Assembly (NCBI RefSeq): GCF_002024805.1
Contig: NZ_CP014337.1
Span: 992,001 to 1,056,000 of the forward strand
Source: Elizabethkingia bruuniana
GTDB taxonomy: Bacteria; Bacteroidota; Bacteroidia; Flavobacteriales; Weeksellaceae
Direction: 5' to 3'
DNA length: 64,000 nucleotides
Part shown: piece by piece, positions 18,336 through 27,026 of the stretch
How positions within the stretch are numbered: position 1 is the stretch's first letter
Layout: each line of letters starts with the position of its first letter
Position numbers and translations under genes: made by a program
The notes under the pieces: model-generated
What the model saw: only the letters and a program-made list of their open reading frames with translations
Database searches by the model: none
Told to the model about the DNA's origin: nothing

Positions 18336-19360
18336 TATTTAATTTCTTTTTTATTCAGCCAGTCCTGATAAATCTTGGCATTCTGAACATGCTCTTCAGG
18401 ATTATTGGTGAATTTATGTAAGCCTGGCCTGGAAGGATCGGCTACCATAAATATATAATCATTGCTTTCTGCATTCAGAACATTTTCTACCGAAGATTTG
18501 TTGACCAGGCAAATAGGACCAGGCGGGATACCTATGTTTTTATAGGTGTTATAAGGAGAGTCTACAGTAAGGTCTTTGTAATAGACTCGTTTAATCGATT
18601 TAGTGAAATTGGCATCCTTATTTATAGCATAAATTACCGTAGGGTCACTTTGTAATTTCATTCCTTTGCGGTAACGGTTCAGATATAAACCGGCAATTCT
18701 TTTTTGTTCATCGGGTTTTCCACCGGATTCTTTTTGAACAATAGAAGCTAATGCGTAAACCTGAGTACGGCTAAGGCCTAAATTCTTTTCTTTTGCAAGA
18801 TTTTCGGGAGTCCAGAAGTCATTATAAAGACTTTCAAATTTTTTGAAAAAGTCTTCAGGTGTTACTGTCCAGTAAAAATTATAAGTATCTGAGAAGAAAT
18901 AAGGCTTCAAATCTTCTGCATTGTTTAATCCTTTCTGGCGGGCTATTACATTAAATGCTTTTATAAAAGTCAGAGAATCTGCTTCTGTTTTTCGGGATAC
19001 ACGACCAATCATCTGATATACATCATCAAAATCCTTTATTCTGAAAGTATTCTCAGTTTGCAGCCCGGCTTTAATCATGTTGATAAGCTGAGCATTGTCT
19101 GCACCTTCCTTAATTTCATAGCGTCCGGCTTTTATCTTATTATCCAGACCCTTAGATTTTGCTATTTGTGTAAAGCTTTCAACATCGTTAAGGTATGGCT
19201 TCAGGGAATCCGTTACCTGCTGGAATGTTGCATCGTGAGGAACCAGAATAAATCCGGATTTTTTCACATTGCTCCCGTAATTCTTTTTGTAAAATTTCCA
19301 GCCGAAGAAGCCTGCTGCCGAAACGATAGCAAGTACTGCAATTAAAACTACTTTCTTCAT
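18335..19360 (-). CDS. mltG: Endolytic murein transglycosylase
   Basis: 341 residues. One N-terminal transmembrane helix (about 3-21), a LysM-like small domain (about 35-100) and the YceG/MltG catalytic domain. The catalytic glutamate is Glu211 in ALASIVQKESGGK, matching Glu218 of E. coli MltG, and QSDPTVIYAIN and SPYNTYKNIGIPPGPI are also diagnostic. It cuts nascent glycan strands at the inner membrane. It starts 7 bp after dapF and overlaps the receptor start by 1 nt. The dapF-mltG pairing links peptidoglycan precursor synthesis with strand termination. Confidence 0.96.
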   Translation of the reverse strand: MKKVVLIAVLAIVSAAGFFGWKFYKKNYGSNVKKSGFILVPHDATFQQVTDSLKPYLNDVESFTQIAKSKGLDNKIKAGRYEIKEGADNAQLINMIKAGLQTENTFRIKDFDDVYQMIGRVSRKTEADSLTFIKAFNVIARQKGLNNAEDLKPYFFSDTYNFYWTVTPEDFFKKFESLYNDFWTPENLAKEKNLGLSRTQVYALASIVQKESGGKPDEQKRIAGLYLNRYRKGMKLQSDPTVIYAINKDANFTKSIKRVYYKDLTVDSPYNTYKNIGIPPGPICLVNKSSVENVLNAESNDYIFMVADPSRPGLHKFTNNPEEHVQNAKIYQDWLNKKEIK

Positions 19361-19367
19361 AATGCTG

Positions 19368-20135
19368 TTATTTTACTTCTAAATTACCCTTAAATACCTG
19401 CTTTGCAGGACCCTCTAGCCATATGTTTCGAAAACCTTTTTCAACTTTTTCCGCATATACTTTCAATGTTCCTCCCAGAACCTTGATATGGACAGGGGTT
19501 TGATTATGATTTTGCATAAAAGTTAAAGCTGATGCTGTAACTCCTGTTCCGCAGCTGTAAGTTTCATCTTCTACACCTCTTTCGAATGTTCTTACAAATA
19601 GTTCGTTTTCAGAAGTTTGTGTAACGAAGTTTACATTGATGCCTTCCTTTTTGAAAGTATCATTATTTCTTATTTTTTTTCCTTCTAAATAAACATCCAT
19701 GTCTTCTACATGTTCTACAAATGCTACATAGTGAGGTGAACCTGTATTCATTACAGTGTATTCAGAGAAAGTATCAATGTTTTCTACATCAATCATTTTT
19801 AATTTTACCAGATCTCCGTTTACTTCTGCTTCATGCAAGCCATCAATAGCCATAAAGCTTGTTTTATCCTCAAAAATATTCAGGAAGTGAGCAAAAGAAA
19901 CAAGGCAGCGGCCACCATTACCACACATTGTACTTTCGTTACCATCGGCATTGTAATATACCATCCGGAAATCGTATTGGTCGTCGTTCTCCAGAAGGAT
20001 AAGACCGTCCCCTCCAATACCGAATCTTCTGTCGCAAAGTTGTGCTATGAGCGAAGTGCTTTTTGGAAAGGTAAGATTACGGTTATCAACCATTACGAAA
20101 TCATTCCCTGTTCCCTGATATTTATAAAATTCCAT
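19368..20135 (-). CDS. dapF: Diaminopimelate epimerase
   Basis: Converts LL- to meso-diaminopimelate for lysine and peptidoglycan. 255 residues. The two catalytic cysteines are Cys71 (STMCGNGGRC) and Cys195 (YSCGTGVTA). FYKYQGTGNDFVMVDNRN at the N-terminus is the family signature. First gene of a four-gene minus-strand operon. A near-consensus box TAATTTCG at 20184-20191 would give a leader of about 44 nt. Confidence 0.97.
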   Translation of the reverse strand: MEFYKYQGTGNDFVMVDNRNLTFPKSTSLIAQLCDRRFGIGGDGLILLENDDQYDFRMVYYNADGNESTMCGNGGRCLVSFAHFLNIFEDKTSFMAIDGLHEAEVNGDLVKLKMIDVENIDTFSEYTVMNTGSPHYVAFVEHVEDMDVYLEGKKIRNNDTFKKEGINVNFVTQTSENELFVRTFERGVEDETYSCGTGVTASALTFMQNHNQTPVHIKVLGGTLKVYAEKVEKGFRNIWLEGPAKQVFKGNLEVK

Positions 20136-20205
20136 AAATATTATATATAAAAATTGGTAGTTATAGTTCCCGAATTAATAACGCGAAATTAGTGAATAAT
20201 TTATA

Positions 20206-20240
20206 CAAAAAACAGCCACATATTGTGGCTGTTTTTTATA
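20206..20240 (-). terminator. Terminator of the pnuC/Asn-rich lipoprotein transcript
   Basis: AAACAGCCACA (20210-20220) pairs with TGTGGCTGTTT (20224-20234), with T-rich flanks on both sides, so it may act in both directions. Confidence 0.85.
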
Positions 20241-20255
20241 TAGAAAATGTTTAAA

Positions 20256-20906
20256 TTATCTTCTTCCTCCAGTATTGGAATTGTTATTCTCATTACTGGA
20301 TCTTTGTTCTGTAGATCCGGAATTTCTGAAACCATTATTGTTCATGTTATTATTAGAACGGGTCTCTACACGAGTTTCAGGACGTGGCTGGTAATTGTTG
20401 TTATTCTGGAATCCATTGTCTCTTCTTCTGCCATCGTTGTTTTCGGCTCTGTAACCTTGATTGTTGTTGTTACCATTTCCGTATTGGCTGTTTCGGAATC
20501 CATTGTTGTTGTTTGTATTTCCCCAGCTGTTACCTCTGTTGTTATTGTTCCATGAATTGTTATTTCGGAATCCGTTATTCTGATCTCTTCCGGAAACAAT
20601 TCTTTTCTCCACGTATATTTTTCTTCTGTTATTATTATAGAAGTATGGTCTTCCGCCATCATAATAATAGGAAACACCTCTTCTGTAGTAGTAACCATCA
20701 TTTCCCCAGTAGCCGCCAGGACCATAATAATTATAGTTAGGACCACTGTAATATACGTTATTCATATAATAACCTCCGTCATAATATGGATTTCTATTAT
20801 TGTTATAATATCCGTCGTTGTATCCATATCCGTCTGTATATACGCCACAGGAAGCTAAAGTTCCGATAGTGAAGAGGCTTAGTGCTATTTTTGATAAAAG
20901 TTTCAT
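20256..20906 (-). CDS. Asn/Gly/Tyr-rich putative lipoprotein
   Basis: 216 residues. A lipoprotein signal ends in T-L-A-S-C with Cys20. Residues about 21-95 are Tyr/Gly/Asn rich (DGYYNNNRNPYYDGG, YYGPGGYWGNDGYYYRRG) and residues about 110-216 are Asn/Gly/Arg rich with repeats around NNGFRN (DQNNGFRNNNSWNNN, NNNNGFRNSQYGN, NMNNNGFRNSG). No recognised domain; probably disordered at the cell surface or in the periplasm. The start is 7 bp after the pnuC stop, so it is probably co-transcribed with it. I do not recognise a function. Confidence 0.85.
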   Translation of the reverse strand: MKLLSKIALSLFTIGTLASCGVYTDGYGYNDGYYNNNRNPYYDGGYYMNNVYYSGPNYNYYGPGGYWGNDGYYYRRGVSYYYDGGRPYFYNNNRRKIYVEKRIVSGRDQNNGFRNNNSWNNNNRGNSWGNTNNNNGFRNSQYGNGNNNNQGYRAENNDGRRRDNGFQNNNNYQPRPETRVETRSNNNMNNNGFRNSGSTEQRSSNENNNSNTGGRR

Positions 20907-20913
20907 GATGTGT

Positions 20914-21612
20914 TTAATATAATTGGTTTGATTTATTTTTCTTCTTCTCTTTAATACTTTTTGTCCAGTCGATGTAACCCTGAATGGAAATTATAGTAAA
21001 GACAATGTATTGTACTGCTGTTATACCAAGTTCTTTGTAAATCATCATAGGAATGCAAATCAAATCTCCTATAATCCAGAACCACCAGCTCTCTACTTTC
21101 TTCTCCGCCATTAGCCACATTCCTGCTAAAAATATAGAAGTTGTCAGAATATCCATATAATTAGCCCAGTCTAAATGACTTAAATCCAAAATGATGCCAA
21201 TCATTGAAAAACCATTGTTAATGTATGGTTTATAGTAGTACACAAGTGTTACAAGTGCTATACTAAGGACAAAAAGAACCGCACAGATTTTCCATTCTCT
21301 TTTTGTAGCATGGGAAACTTCAACATGAATATGATCCTCCGAACTCTTAGCCCACTTAATCCATCCATAAATACTCATGCTGGTATAATAAAAATTGATG
21401 AGCATATCTCCCCATAGTCCGAAATGGTAGAGTATATACACATATATTGTTGTACTGATAATACCAGTAGGATAGACCCAGATGTTTTTCTTTGCCGAAA
21501 AATAAACACTTAGCAGGCCAAATATTGCAGCAATAAACTCCAGTAATATTTGTTGCCACGAATAGCTGAGATAGGGTGCTATAAGATAATTAAGAATGTC
21601 CATAATGCCCAA
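20914..21612 (-). CDS. pnuC: PnuC-family nicotinamide riboside transporter
   Basis: 232 residues with about seven hydrophobic helices. IFGLLSVYFSAKKNIWVYPTG near residues 31-51, NFYYTSMSIYGWIKW and the C-terminal WWFWIIGDLICIPMMIYKEL are PnuC signatures, including the aromatic residues lining the vitamin path. It moves nicotinamide riboside (or a related vitamin; thiamine in some PnuT members) across the inner membrane. A second ATG three codons in (21603) is possible. No kinase gene or TPP/NAD riboswitch is visible next to it, so the substrate is not settled. Confidence 0.92.
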   Translation of the reverse strand: MGIMDILNYLIAPYLSYSWQQILLEFIAAIFGLLSVYFSAKKNIWVYPTGIISTTIYVYILYHFGLWGDMLINFYYTSMSIYGWIKWAKSSEDHIHVEVSHATKREWKICAVLFVLSIALVTLVYYYKPYINNGFSMIGIILDLSHLDWANYMDILTTSIFLAGMWLMAEKKVESWWFWIIGDLICIPMMIYKELGITAVQYIVFTIISIQGYIDWTKSIKEKKKNKSNQLY

Positions 21613-21787
21613 AGGTAGAGCTTTCCGGACTATATTTAATAGGAGTATCCGAAAAATAAAAATTTACATTTTAGTCTTATGTAGAAGGGGAAAGGCAAAA
21701 ACAATGAGTTTTTGTTGCTAAAAAAATGTTAACATATTGTAAAAAATTTCTACTTTCGTAAATCTAAAAGAAAAACTGAAAAAATAT

Positions 21788-23302
21788 ATGGCGAGTATTT
21801 GGGCAAAGAAGCCGCTTAGTGCCTACGAGGCAGACATGAAGAAAAGTGGATTGAAAAAAGTCCTTGGAAAATGGAGCTTAACAGCAATAGGAGTTGGCGC
21901 TATTATTGGCGGCGGAATCTTTGTTCTTACAGGAACCGGAGCGTATTATCACGCGGGACCTGCACTGGCAATATCCTTTATTATCGCAGGGATAGCCTGC
22001 GTATTTGCTGCATTATGTTATGCAGAATTTGCAGCTATTATTCCGGTTGAAGGATCTGCATATGCGTATGCTTACGGAACTGTAGGTGAAATTTTTGCAT
22101 GGGCAATGGGTTGGTGTCTCATTCTGGAGTATGCCATGGCCAGTATGGCGGTGGCAGTAAGCTGGTCCGGTTATTTTACTAAATTTTTGAAAATTTTTGG
22201 TGTACATCTGCCGGCATATCTTACCACGGATCCAGCCAGTTACACAGGGGAAGGCTTTTCTATGAATTTACCTGCATTTGTCTTGGTATTATTACTTACA
22301 GCATTATTAGTAAAAGGAACTAAAGAAGCTGCAGGAGCAAATAACCTGATTGTATTGTTAAAAACAGCAGCTGTAATTTTCGTAATTATTTCAGGTGCAT
22401 ATATTATCTTTTCTAATACCGATCTATACACAGCTGTAGATGGTGTTAAAAACTGGAAACCTTTTATTCCGGCAGAGACTATGATTAAGAATCCGGAAGA
22501 CAAGATGGTATCCGCCTATGGCATTAAAGGTATTATTTCAGGAGCCGCAGCAATATTCTTTGCTTATATCGGTTTCGATGCCGTTTCTACTCAGGCTGGT
22601 GAAGCGATTAATCCTAAAAAAGATGTTCCTTTTGCAATTATCACATCATTACTAATCTGTACAGGTTTATACATCTGTGTATCTTTAGTATTAACTGGTA
22701 TGATGCATTATTCAGACTTTAATCCTGCCGGGAAATTCCCGGATGCGATTAAGGCACCTGTAGCTTATGCATTCGAAATTGCCGGGAAACACTGGGCTAG
22801 TAACATTGTAACTATTGCGGCTACTGTAGGATTGATTTCTGTAGTAATGGTAATGATGATGGGGCAGTCTCGTATTTTTATCGGTATGTCGAAAGATGGG
22901 TTGATTCCTAAATTCTTTGGAGAACTTCACCCAAAAACCAGAACACCATACAAAGGAATTATTATATTAGGATTGGTAGTTGCCTTAGTTGCTGCACTTA
23001 CACCAATTTCTACCTTAGCGGATATGACAAGTTTCGGAACCTTATTCGCATTTACATTGGTTTGTATCGCAGTATGGGTAATGAGAAAAAGAGAACCAAA
23101 CCTTAACAGACCTTTCAGAGTTCCTGCTTACAAACTTGTTGTAGCATTAGGAGTTTTTATTAATATTTACCTAATCTTTAACCTTAGTGCACATGCGCTG
23201 GAACTTTCAGCAGGCTGGTTGTTACTAGGAATATTTGTCTATATATTCTACGGCAGAAGAAACAGTAAACTAAATAATCCGGATAAAATAACGGAAGACT
23301 AA
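21788..23302 (+). CDS. APC-superfamily amino acid permease
   Basis: 504 residues with 12 or more transmembrane helices. The first helix carries LTAIGVGAIIGGGIFVLTGT, the APC substrate-binding motif, and AAAIFFAYIGFDAVSTQAGEAINPKKD is the cationic-amino-acid-transporter-type helix 6 to loop region. It is most like the CAT/YfnA branch; the exact substrate cannot be told. Upstream is a near-consensus box TACTTTCG (21751-21758). A strong terminator follows. Confidence 0.93.
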   Translation: MASIWAKKPLSAYEADMKKSGLKKVLGKWSLTAIGVGAIIGGGIFVLTGTGAYYHAGPALAISFIIAGIACVFAALCYAEFAAIIPVEGSAYAYAYGTVGEIFAWAMGWCLILEYAMASMAVAVSWSGYFTKFLKIFGVHLPAYLTTDPASYTGEGFSMNLPAFVLVLLLTALLVKGTKEAAGANNLIVLLKTAAVIFVIISGAYIIFSNTDLYTAVDGVKNWKPFIPAETMIKNPEDKMVSAYGIKGIISGAAAIFFAYIGFDAVSTQAGEAINPKKDVPFAIITSLLICTGLYICVSLVLTGMMHYSDFNPAGKFPDAIKAPVAYAFEIAGKHWASNIVTIAATVGLISVVMVMMMGQSRIFIGMSKDGLIPKFFGELHPKTRTPYKGIIILGLVVALVAALTPISTLADMTSFGTLFAFTLVCIAVWVMRKREPNLNRPFRVPAYKLVVALGVFINIYLIFNLSAHALELSAGWLLLGIFVYIFYGRRNSKLNNPDKITED

Positions 23303-23308
23303 TTAACG

Positions 23309-23332
23309 TAACCCGCTCCGGCGGGTTTTTTA
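23309..23332 (+). terminator. Terminator of the permease gene
   Basis: AACCCGC pairs with GCGGGTT around loop TCCG, followed by a T run. Confidence 0.88.
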
Positions 23333-23342
23333 TTGAATTATT

Positions 23343-24353
23343 ATGAGAAAAATATTGTCTTTGGGACTATTATCAGTCTCTTTTATGGGGTTTTCCCAGC
23401 AGGTTGAATTCAAGACTTTACTTAAAGATAAGATTAGTATACGAGCTTTGGAGATATCGCACGGAAAAGTATGGTATTCCGGTACAGAATCTAAGTTTGG
23501 TTTTGTAAACGTAAACGATACACTGGACAAAAAGCAGATCAGGATTTCCGATAAAAATCTCCAGTTTCGCACATTAGCACAGGATAAAAAATATTTTTAT
23601 GCTATTAATATTGAAAGTCCTGCTAATTTCTTCAGAATAGAAAAGAAAAACCTGAAGATAGAAAATGTTTTCCAGGATAATGCTCCAACAGCATTTTACG
23701 ATGCGCTGCATTTTACAGAAGGCGGAACGGCTTATACATTTAGTGATCCTGACGAGAGTCTGAAACTGAAACTGGCACAGATGGATAGAAAAGGAGTATG
23801 GAGTATACCTGATTATAAAATTCAGTTGAATAAAGGTGAAGCAGCATTTGCGGCAAGCAATACCAATATAGCATCTTCTAAAAATTATTTATGGATAGCA
23901 ACCGGGGGAATGTCTTCCAGAATTTTGAGACAAAATCTTAAAACTCAGAAATGGGAAATCTTTAATACACCTTTTGTACAGGGGAAATCGTCTCAGGGAA
24001 TGTATTCTGTAGATTTTTACGGAGATAAATTTGGAATTGCTGTTGGTGGAGATTATACTGCACAGAAAGAAAATCAAAACAATATAGCTACTACAACCGA
24101 TGGTGGAAAAACCTGGGAAATACAAGCTTCTGGTAAAAACGGAGGTTATATGACATGTGTTAGAATTAAGCCGGGATCGGGAGGTAAAGAAATTATAGCA
24201 GTGGGAGATCAGCATATTAGCTATTCTGCTGATTATGGAAAGACCTGGAAAGTTATTTCTGAAGAAAAAAATCTGTATGTTTGTCAGTGGCTGGATAAAG
24301 AGAATGTAGTTCTTGCAGGAAATAACAAGATCCTGAAAATGAAAATTCAGTAA
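23343..24353 (+). CDS. Exported BNR-repeat beta-propeller protein (Ycf48-like)
   Basis: 336 residues. The signal peptide ends at SFMGFSQQ. The body has propeller strands with BNR/Asp-box motifs: TTDGGKTWEIQ (about 259-269) and SADYGKTWKVI (about 298-308). Databases usually call this family oxidoreductase or photosystem-assembly-factor-like, without proof. Binding partner unknown, probably periplasmic. Only 13 bp lie between it and the next gene, another propeller, so they are likely co-transcribed. Confidence 0.85.
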   Translation: MRKILSLGLLSVSFMGFSQQVEFKTLLKDKISIRALEISHGKVWYSGTESKFGFVNVNDTLDKKQIRISDKNLQFRTLAQDKKYFYAINIESPANFFRIEKKNLKIENVFQDNAPTAFYDALHFTEGGTAYTFSDPDESLKLKLAQMDRKGVWSIPDYKIQLNKGEAAFAASNTNIASSKNYLWIATGGMSSRILRQNLKTQKWEIFNTPFVQGKSSQGMYSVDFYGDKFGIAVGGDYTAQKENQNNIATTTDGGKTWEIQASGKNGGYMTCVRIKPGSGGKEIIAVGDQHISYSADYGKTWKVISEEKNLYVCQWLDKENVVLAGNNKILKMKIQ

Positions 24354-24366
24354 ATATTTTTTGAAA

Positions 24367-25500
24367 ATGAATATGATTTATAAAAGTTTATTGGTACTTA
24401 CTTCTACTGTTGTAATATGGAGTAATTGTAATGCCCAGAAAACAAAATCTGATAGTGAAATGTATATGTTGGCTGGGACATATACAGCAAAGGGAAGTAA
24501 AGGTGTTTATGTCTATAAGCTAAATACGGAAACAGGAGCTTCCAAATATGTAAGTGAAGTTGCAGTAGAAGATCCTTCTTATCTGGCAATTAGTAAAAAC
24601 GGTAATTATGTATATACCGTTACCGAAAAAGAAGATCAGCAGAATTCTAAGGTCAATGCATTCTCTTTTGATAAAAAAACAGGTAAACTTAGCTTTATCA
24701 ATAGTAAGCCCGCTGGTGGCGGAGCGCCTTGCCATATTAATATATCACCGGATGGTAAGCATATTGTAACAGCTAACTATATGGGCGGAAGTATTACGGA
24801 ATATACGATTAATAATAACGGAAGCTTAGGCGATGCTTCTCAGAATATAGTGTTTTCCGGAAACGGAACCGATAAAGAACGCCAGACGCAGCCTCATCTT
24901 CATTATGTAGAGTTTTCACCGGAAGGGAAATATATGTTTGCTGATGATCTTGGTACGGATAAAATCTATAAATACCAAGTGAATAAAGATGCTTCAAAGC
25001 TTTTGGCATCTGATAATTCGTCTTCGGTTAAAGTAAAAGATGGCTCTGGTCCGCGACATTTAGCTTTTCATCCCAATGGAAAATATGCGTATCTGATTAC
25101 TGAAATTTCTGGAGATGTTATTGCTTTTAATTATAAAAATGGTACGCTGGAAGAATTCCAAACGGTAAAAGCCGATTCATTAAATGCAAAAGGTAGTGCT
25201 GATATTCATATCAGCCCGAACGGAAAATACCTGTATGCTTCCAATAGGCTGAAAGGTGATGGAATAGCTGTTTTTTCAATTGATCAGAAAAACGGAAAGC
25301 TTACAAAAGCAGGGTATCAACCAACGGGTATTCATCCGCGTAATTTTGCAATCACCCCCAATGGTAAATTGTTATTGGTAGCTAACAGAGATAGCGATCA
25401 GATTCAGGTTTTTAAAATCGATGCTAAAACAGGTTTACTGAATAATACAAATCAGGATATTAAACTCAGTATGCCGGTTTGTATAAAATTTACAAAATAG
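24367..25500 (+). CDS. Lactonase-family beta-propeller (6-phosphogluconolactonase-like), exported
   Basis: 377 residues from ATG 24367. An in-frame TTG at 24361 is less likely. After a signal peptide (cut near CNAQK) it is a seven-bladed propeller with the YbhE/3-carboxymuconate-cyclase-like pattern: MLAGTYTAKGSKGVYVYKLN, APCHINISPDGKHIVTANYM, GPRHLAFHPNGKYAYLI and HPRNFAITPNGKLLLVANRD. Family enzymes hydrolyse 6-phosphogluconolactone, but the signal peptide argues for an extracytoplasmic sugar-lactone substrate. Confidence 0.9.
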   Translation: MNMIYKSLLVLTSTVVIWSNCNAQKTKSDSEMYMLAGTYTAKGSKGVYVYKLNTETGASKYVSEVAVEDPSYLAISKNGNYVYTVTEKEDQQNSKVNAFSFDKKTGKLSFINSKPAGGGAPCHINISPDGKHIVTANYMGGSITEYTINNNGSLGDASQNIVFSGNGTDKERQTQPHLHYVEFSPEGKYMFADDLGTDKIYKYQVNKDASKLLASDNSSSVKVKDGSGPRHLAFHPNGKYAYLITEISGDVIAFNYKNGTLEEFQTVKADSLNAKGSADIHISPNGKYLYASNRLKGDGIAVFSIDQKNGKLTKAGYQPTGIHPRNFAITPNGKLLLVANRDSDQIQVFKIDAKTGLLNNTNQDIKLSMPVCIKFTK

Positions 25501-25508
25501 AAAGAAAA

Positions 25509-25991
25509 TCAGTGGAGTAGCTGTTGTTGCAGCTGCTCTTCTGTTATTTTCTCCAAATTTTCATAGTGTACTGTTTGCAGTATCTTTGCAACAACCTGAT
25601 CTTTTTCATTAGCGGCATCCATCGGAATAGAGTTGAAAACCATTTTTTGTGTGTTAAAGTTGGTTATTTTTTCCTCCTGATATATTTCATTTCCGATAAA
25701 GAAAACTAGTTTGCCATCGGTAATTTTCCAGTATGTTTCTCTGGGATCGCTTTTGTAACAGTTCTGAACAGAGCCTTCGTAGTAATTATAAATTGCGGTT
25801 CCATCAGCTTTTATGATGTAATGCCTTTGCAGGCGGCACGCATCAAAATCCTTTTTTACTTTTTTATTATTTTCGTAAAACCCAGCTTCTTTAAGTTTCC
25901 ATATTCCGGTAACAGCTTCAGGGGAAATTATTTGTTGTGCAAAGCTAAACAGACTAAATCCGGTAATTAAAAAACTCAAGGTTTTCTTCAT
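25509..25991 (-). CDS. Exported lipocalin-like small protein
   Basis: 160 residues from ATG 25991: signal peptide MKKTLSFLITGFSLFSFAQQ, then SPEAVTGIWKLKEAGFYENN and a beta-strand-rich body (YIIKADGTAIYNYYEG, WKITDGKLVFFIGNE), which fits the lipocalin-like families of Bacteroidota. Two cysteines, in DACRLQ and QNCYKS, could form a disulfide. A longer frame begins at 26027, but that start lies upstream of the -7 box at 26017-26024 and cannot be in the transcript, so the inner ATG is chosen. Function unknown. Confidence 0.8.
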   Translation of the reverse strand: MKKTLSFLITGFSLFSFAQQIISPEAVTGIWKLKEAGFYENNKKVKKDFDACRLQRHYIIKADGTAIYNYYEGSVQNCYKSDPRETYWKITDGKLVFFIGNEIYQEEKITNFNTQKMVFNSIPMDAANEKDQVVAKILQTVHYENLEKITEEQLQQQLLH

Positions 25992-26016
25992 AAATTGTGT
26001 TTTGAAAAAGGATCTC

Positions 26017-26024
26017 CAAAAATA
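26017..26024 (-). promoter_or_regulatory. -7 box of the lipocalin-like gene
   Basis: TATTTTTG on the minus strand. Predicted leader is about 21 nt to the ATG at 25991. Confidence 0.55.
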
Positions 26025-26090
26025 CATTAATTTTATAAATTACAGTAAATCATTGTGGATGTTCAGCTCTTAAAATTCCTAATTTAACCG

Positions 26091-26098
26091 TATCTTTG
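26091..26098 (+). promoter_or_regulatory. -7 box of menB
   Basis: TATCTTTG, a perfect TAnnTTTG. The predicted start near 26103 is about 14 nt before the menB ATG at 26117. Confidence 0.65.
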
Positions 26099-26116
26099 AG
26101 GAAAATTTTTCAGACT

Positions 26117-26953
26117 ATGATCGAGTGGAAAACCGCAAAAGAATACGAAGATATTACTTATAAAAAATGTAATGGTGTAGCAAGGATTGCTTTCAACAGG
26201 CCAGAAATCCGCAACGCTTTCAGACCAAAGACAACTTCAGAATTATATGATGCTTTTTACGATGCATATGAAGATCCATCAATTGGGGTAGTTTTACTAT
26301 CTGGCGAAGGACCGAGTCCAAAAGATGGTGGATGGGCTTTCTGTAGCGGTGGAGATCAAAAGGCACGGGGCCACCAAGGTTATGTTGGAGAAGACGGAAG
26401 ACACCGTTTGAATATTCTGGAAGTACAACGTTTAATCCGTTTTATGCCTAAAGTTGTTATTGCGGTTGTTCCGGGATGGGCTGTAGGTGGAGGACACTCA
26501 CTACACGTTGTATGTGATCTTACTTTAGCAAGTGAAGAACATGCGATTTTCAAACAAACAGATGCTGATGTTACCAGCTTTGATGGTGGTTATGGTTCTG
26601 CATATCTGGCTAAAATGGTTGGGCAGAAAAAGGCTCGTGAAATATTCTTCTTAGGGAGAAATTACTCTGCACAGGAAGCTTTTGAAATGGGAATGGTAAA
26701 TAAAGTTGTTCCTCATGCCGAGTTAGAAGATACTGCTTATGAATGGGCACAGGAGATTTTAGCGAAATCACCAACTTCTATCCGTATGCTGAAATTCGCA
26801 ATGAACCTTACTGATGATGGTATGGTTGGACAGCAAGTTTTTGCAGGTGAGGCTACTCGTTTGGCTTACATGACAGATGAAGCTAAAGAAGGAAGAAATG
26901 CCTTCCTTGAAAAAAGAAAACCAGACTTTGGAGAAGATCAATGGATCTCTTAA
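26117..26953 (+). CDS. menB: 1,4-dihydroxy-2-naphthoyl-CoA synthase
   Basis: Ring-closing step of menaquinone synthesis from O-succinylbenzoyl-CoA. 278 residues of the crotonase fold, with MenB-specific GGWAFCSGGDQKARGHQGYV, PGWAVGGGHSLHVVCDLTLA and DADVTSFDGGYGSAYLAKMVG. A TTG seven codons upstream (26096) is in frame but lies inside the -7 box, so ATG 26117 (MIEWKTAKEYED) is chosen. menA follows after 73 bp containing an inverted repeat. Confidence 0.96.
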   Translation: MIEWKTAKEYEDITYKKCNGVARIAFNRPEIRNAFRPKTTSELYDAFYDAYEDPSIGVVLLSGEGPSPKDGGWAFCSGGDQKARGHQGYVGEDGRHRLNILEVQRLIRFMPKVVIAVVPGWAVGGGHSLHVVCDLTLASEEHAIFKQTDADVTSFDGGYGSAYLAKMVGQKKAREIFFLGRNYSAQEAFEMGMVNKVVPHAELEDTAYEWAQEILAKSPTSIRMLKFAMNLTDDGMVGQQVFAGEATRLAYMTDEAKEGRNAFLEKRKPDFGEDQWIS

Positions 26954-26964
26954 ATAAGAAGTTG

Positions 26965-27004
26965 GAGGTTAGAAATTGGATTTAAATAACCAGATTCTAA
27001 CCTC
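26965..27004. repeat. Inverted repeat between menB and menA
   Basis: GAGGTTAGAA (26965-26974) is inverted as TTCTAACCTC (26995-27004) with a 20-nt loop. It looks like the TTCTAACCTC-type microrepeats common between genes in this group, and lacks the T run expected for a terminator. Confidence 0.55.
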
Positions 27005-27026
27005 TACCTCTAATATCTAAAATATT

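Noticed and set aside
20366-20746. Thr/Met-rich and Cys-rich open frames overlapping the Asn-rich gene
   Set aside because: They are frame-shifted or antisense readings of the Asn/Tyr codon repeats (AAT, TAT), which avoid stops by composition.
21613-21787. Possible vitamin riboswitch upstream of pnuC
   Set aside because: No TPP or NAD aptamer core motif is visible in the short gap between pnuC and the permease gene.
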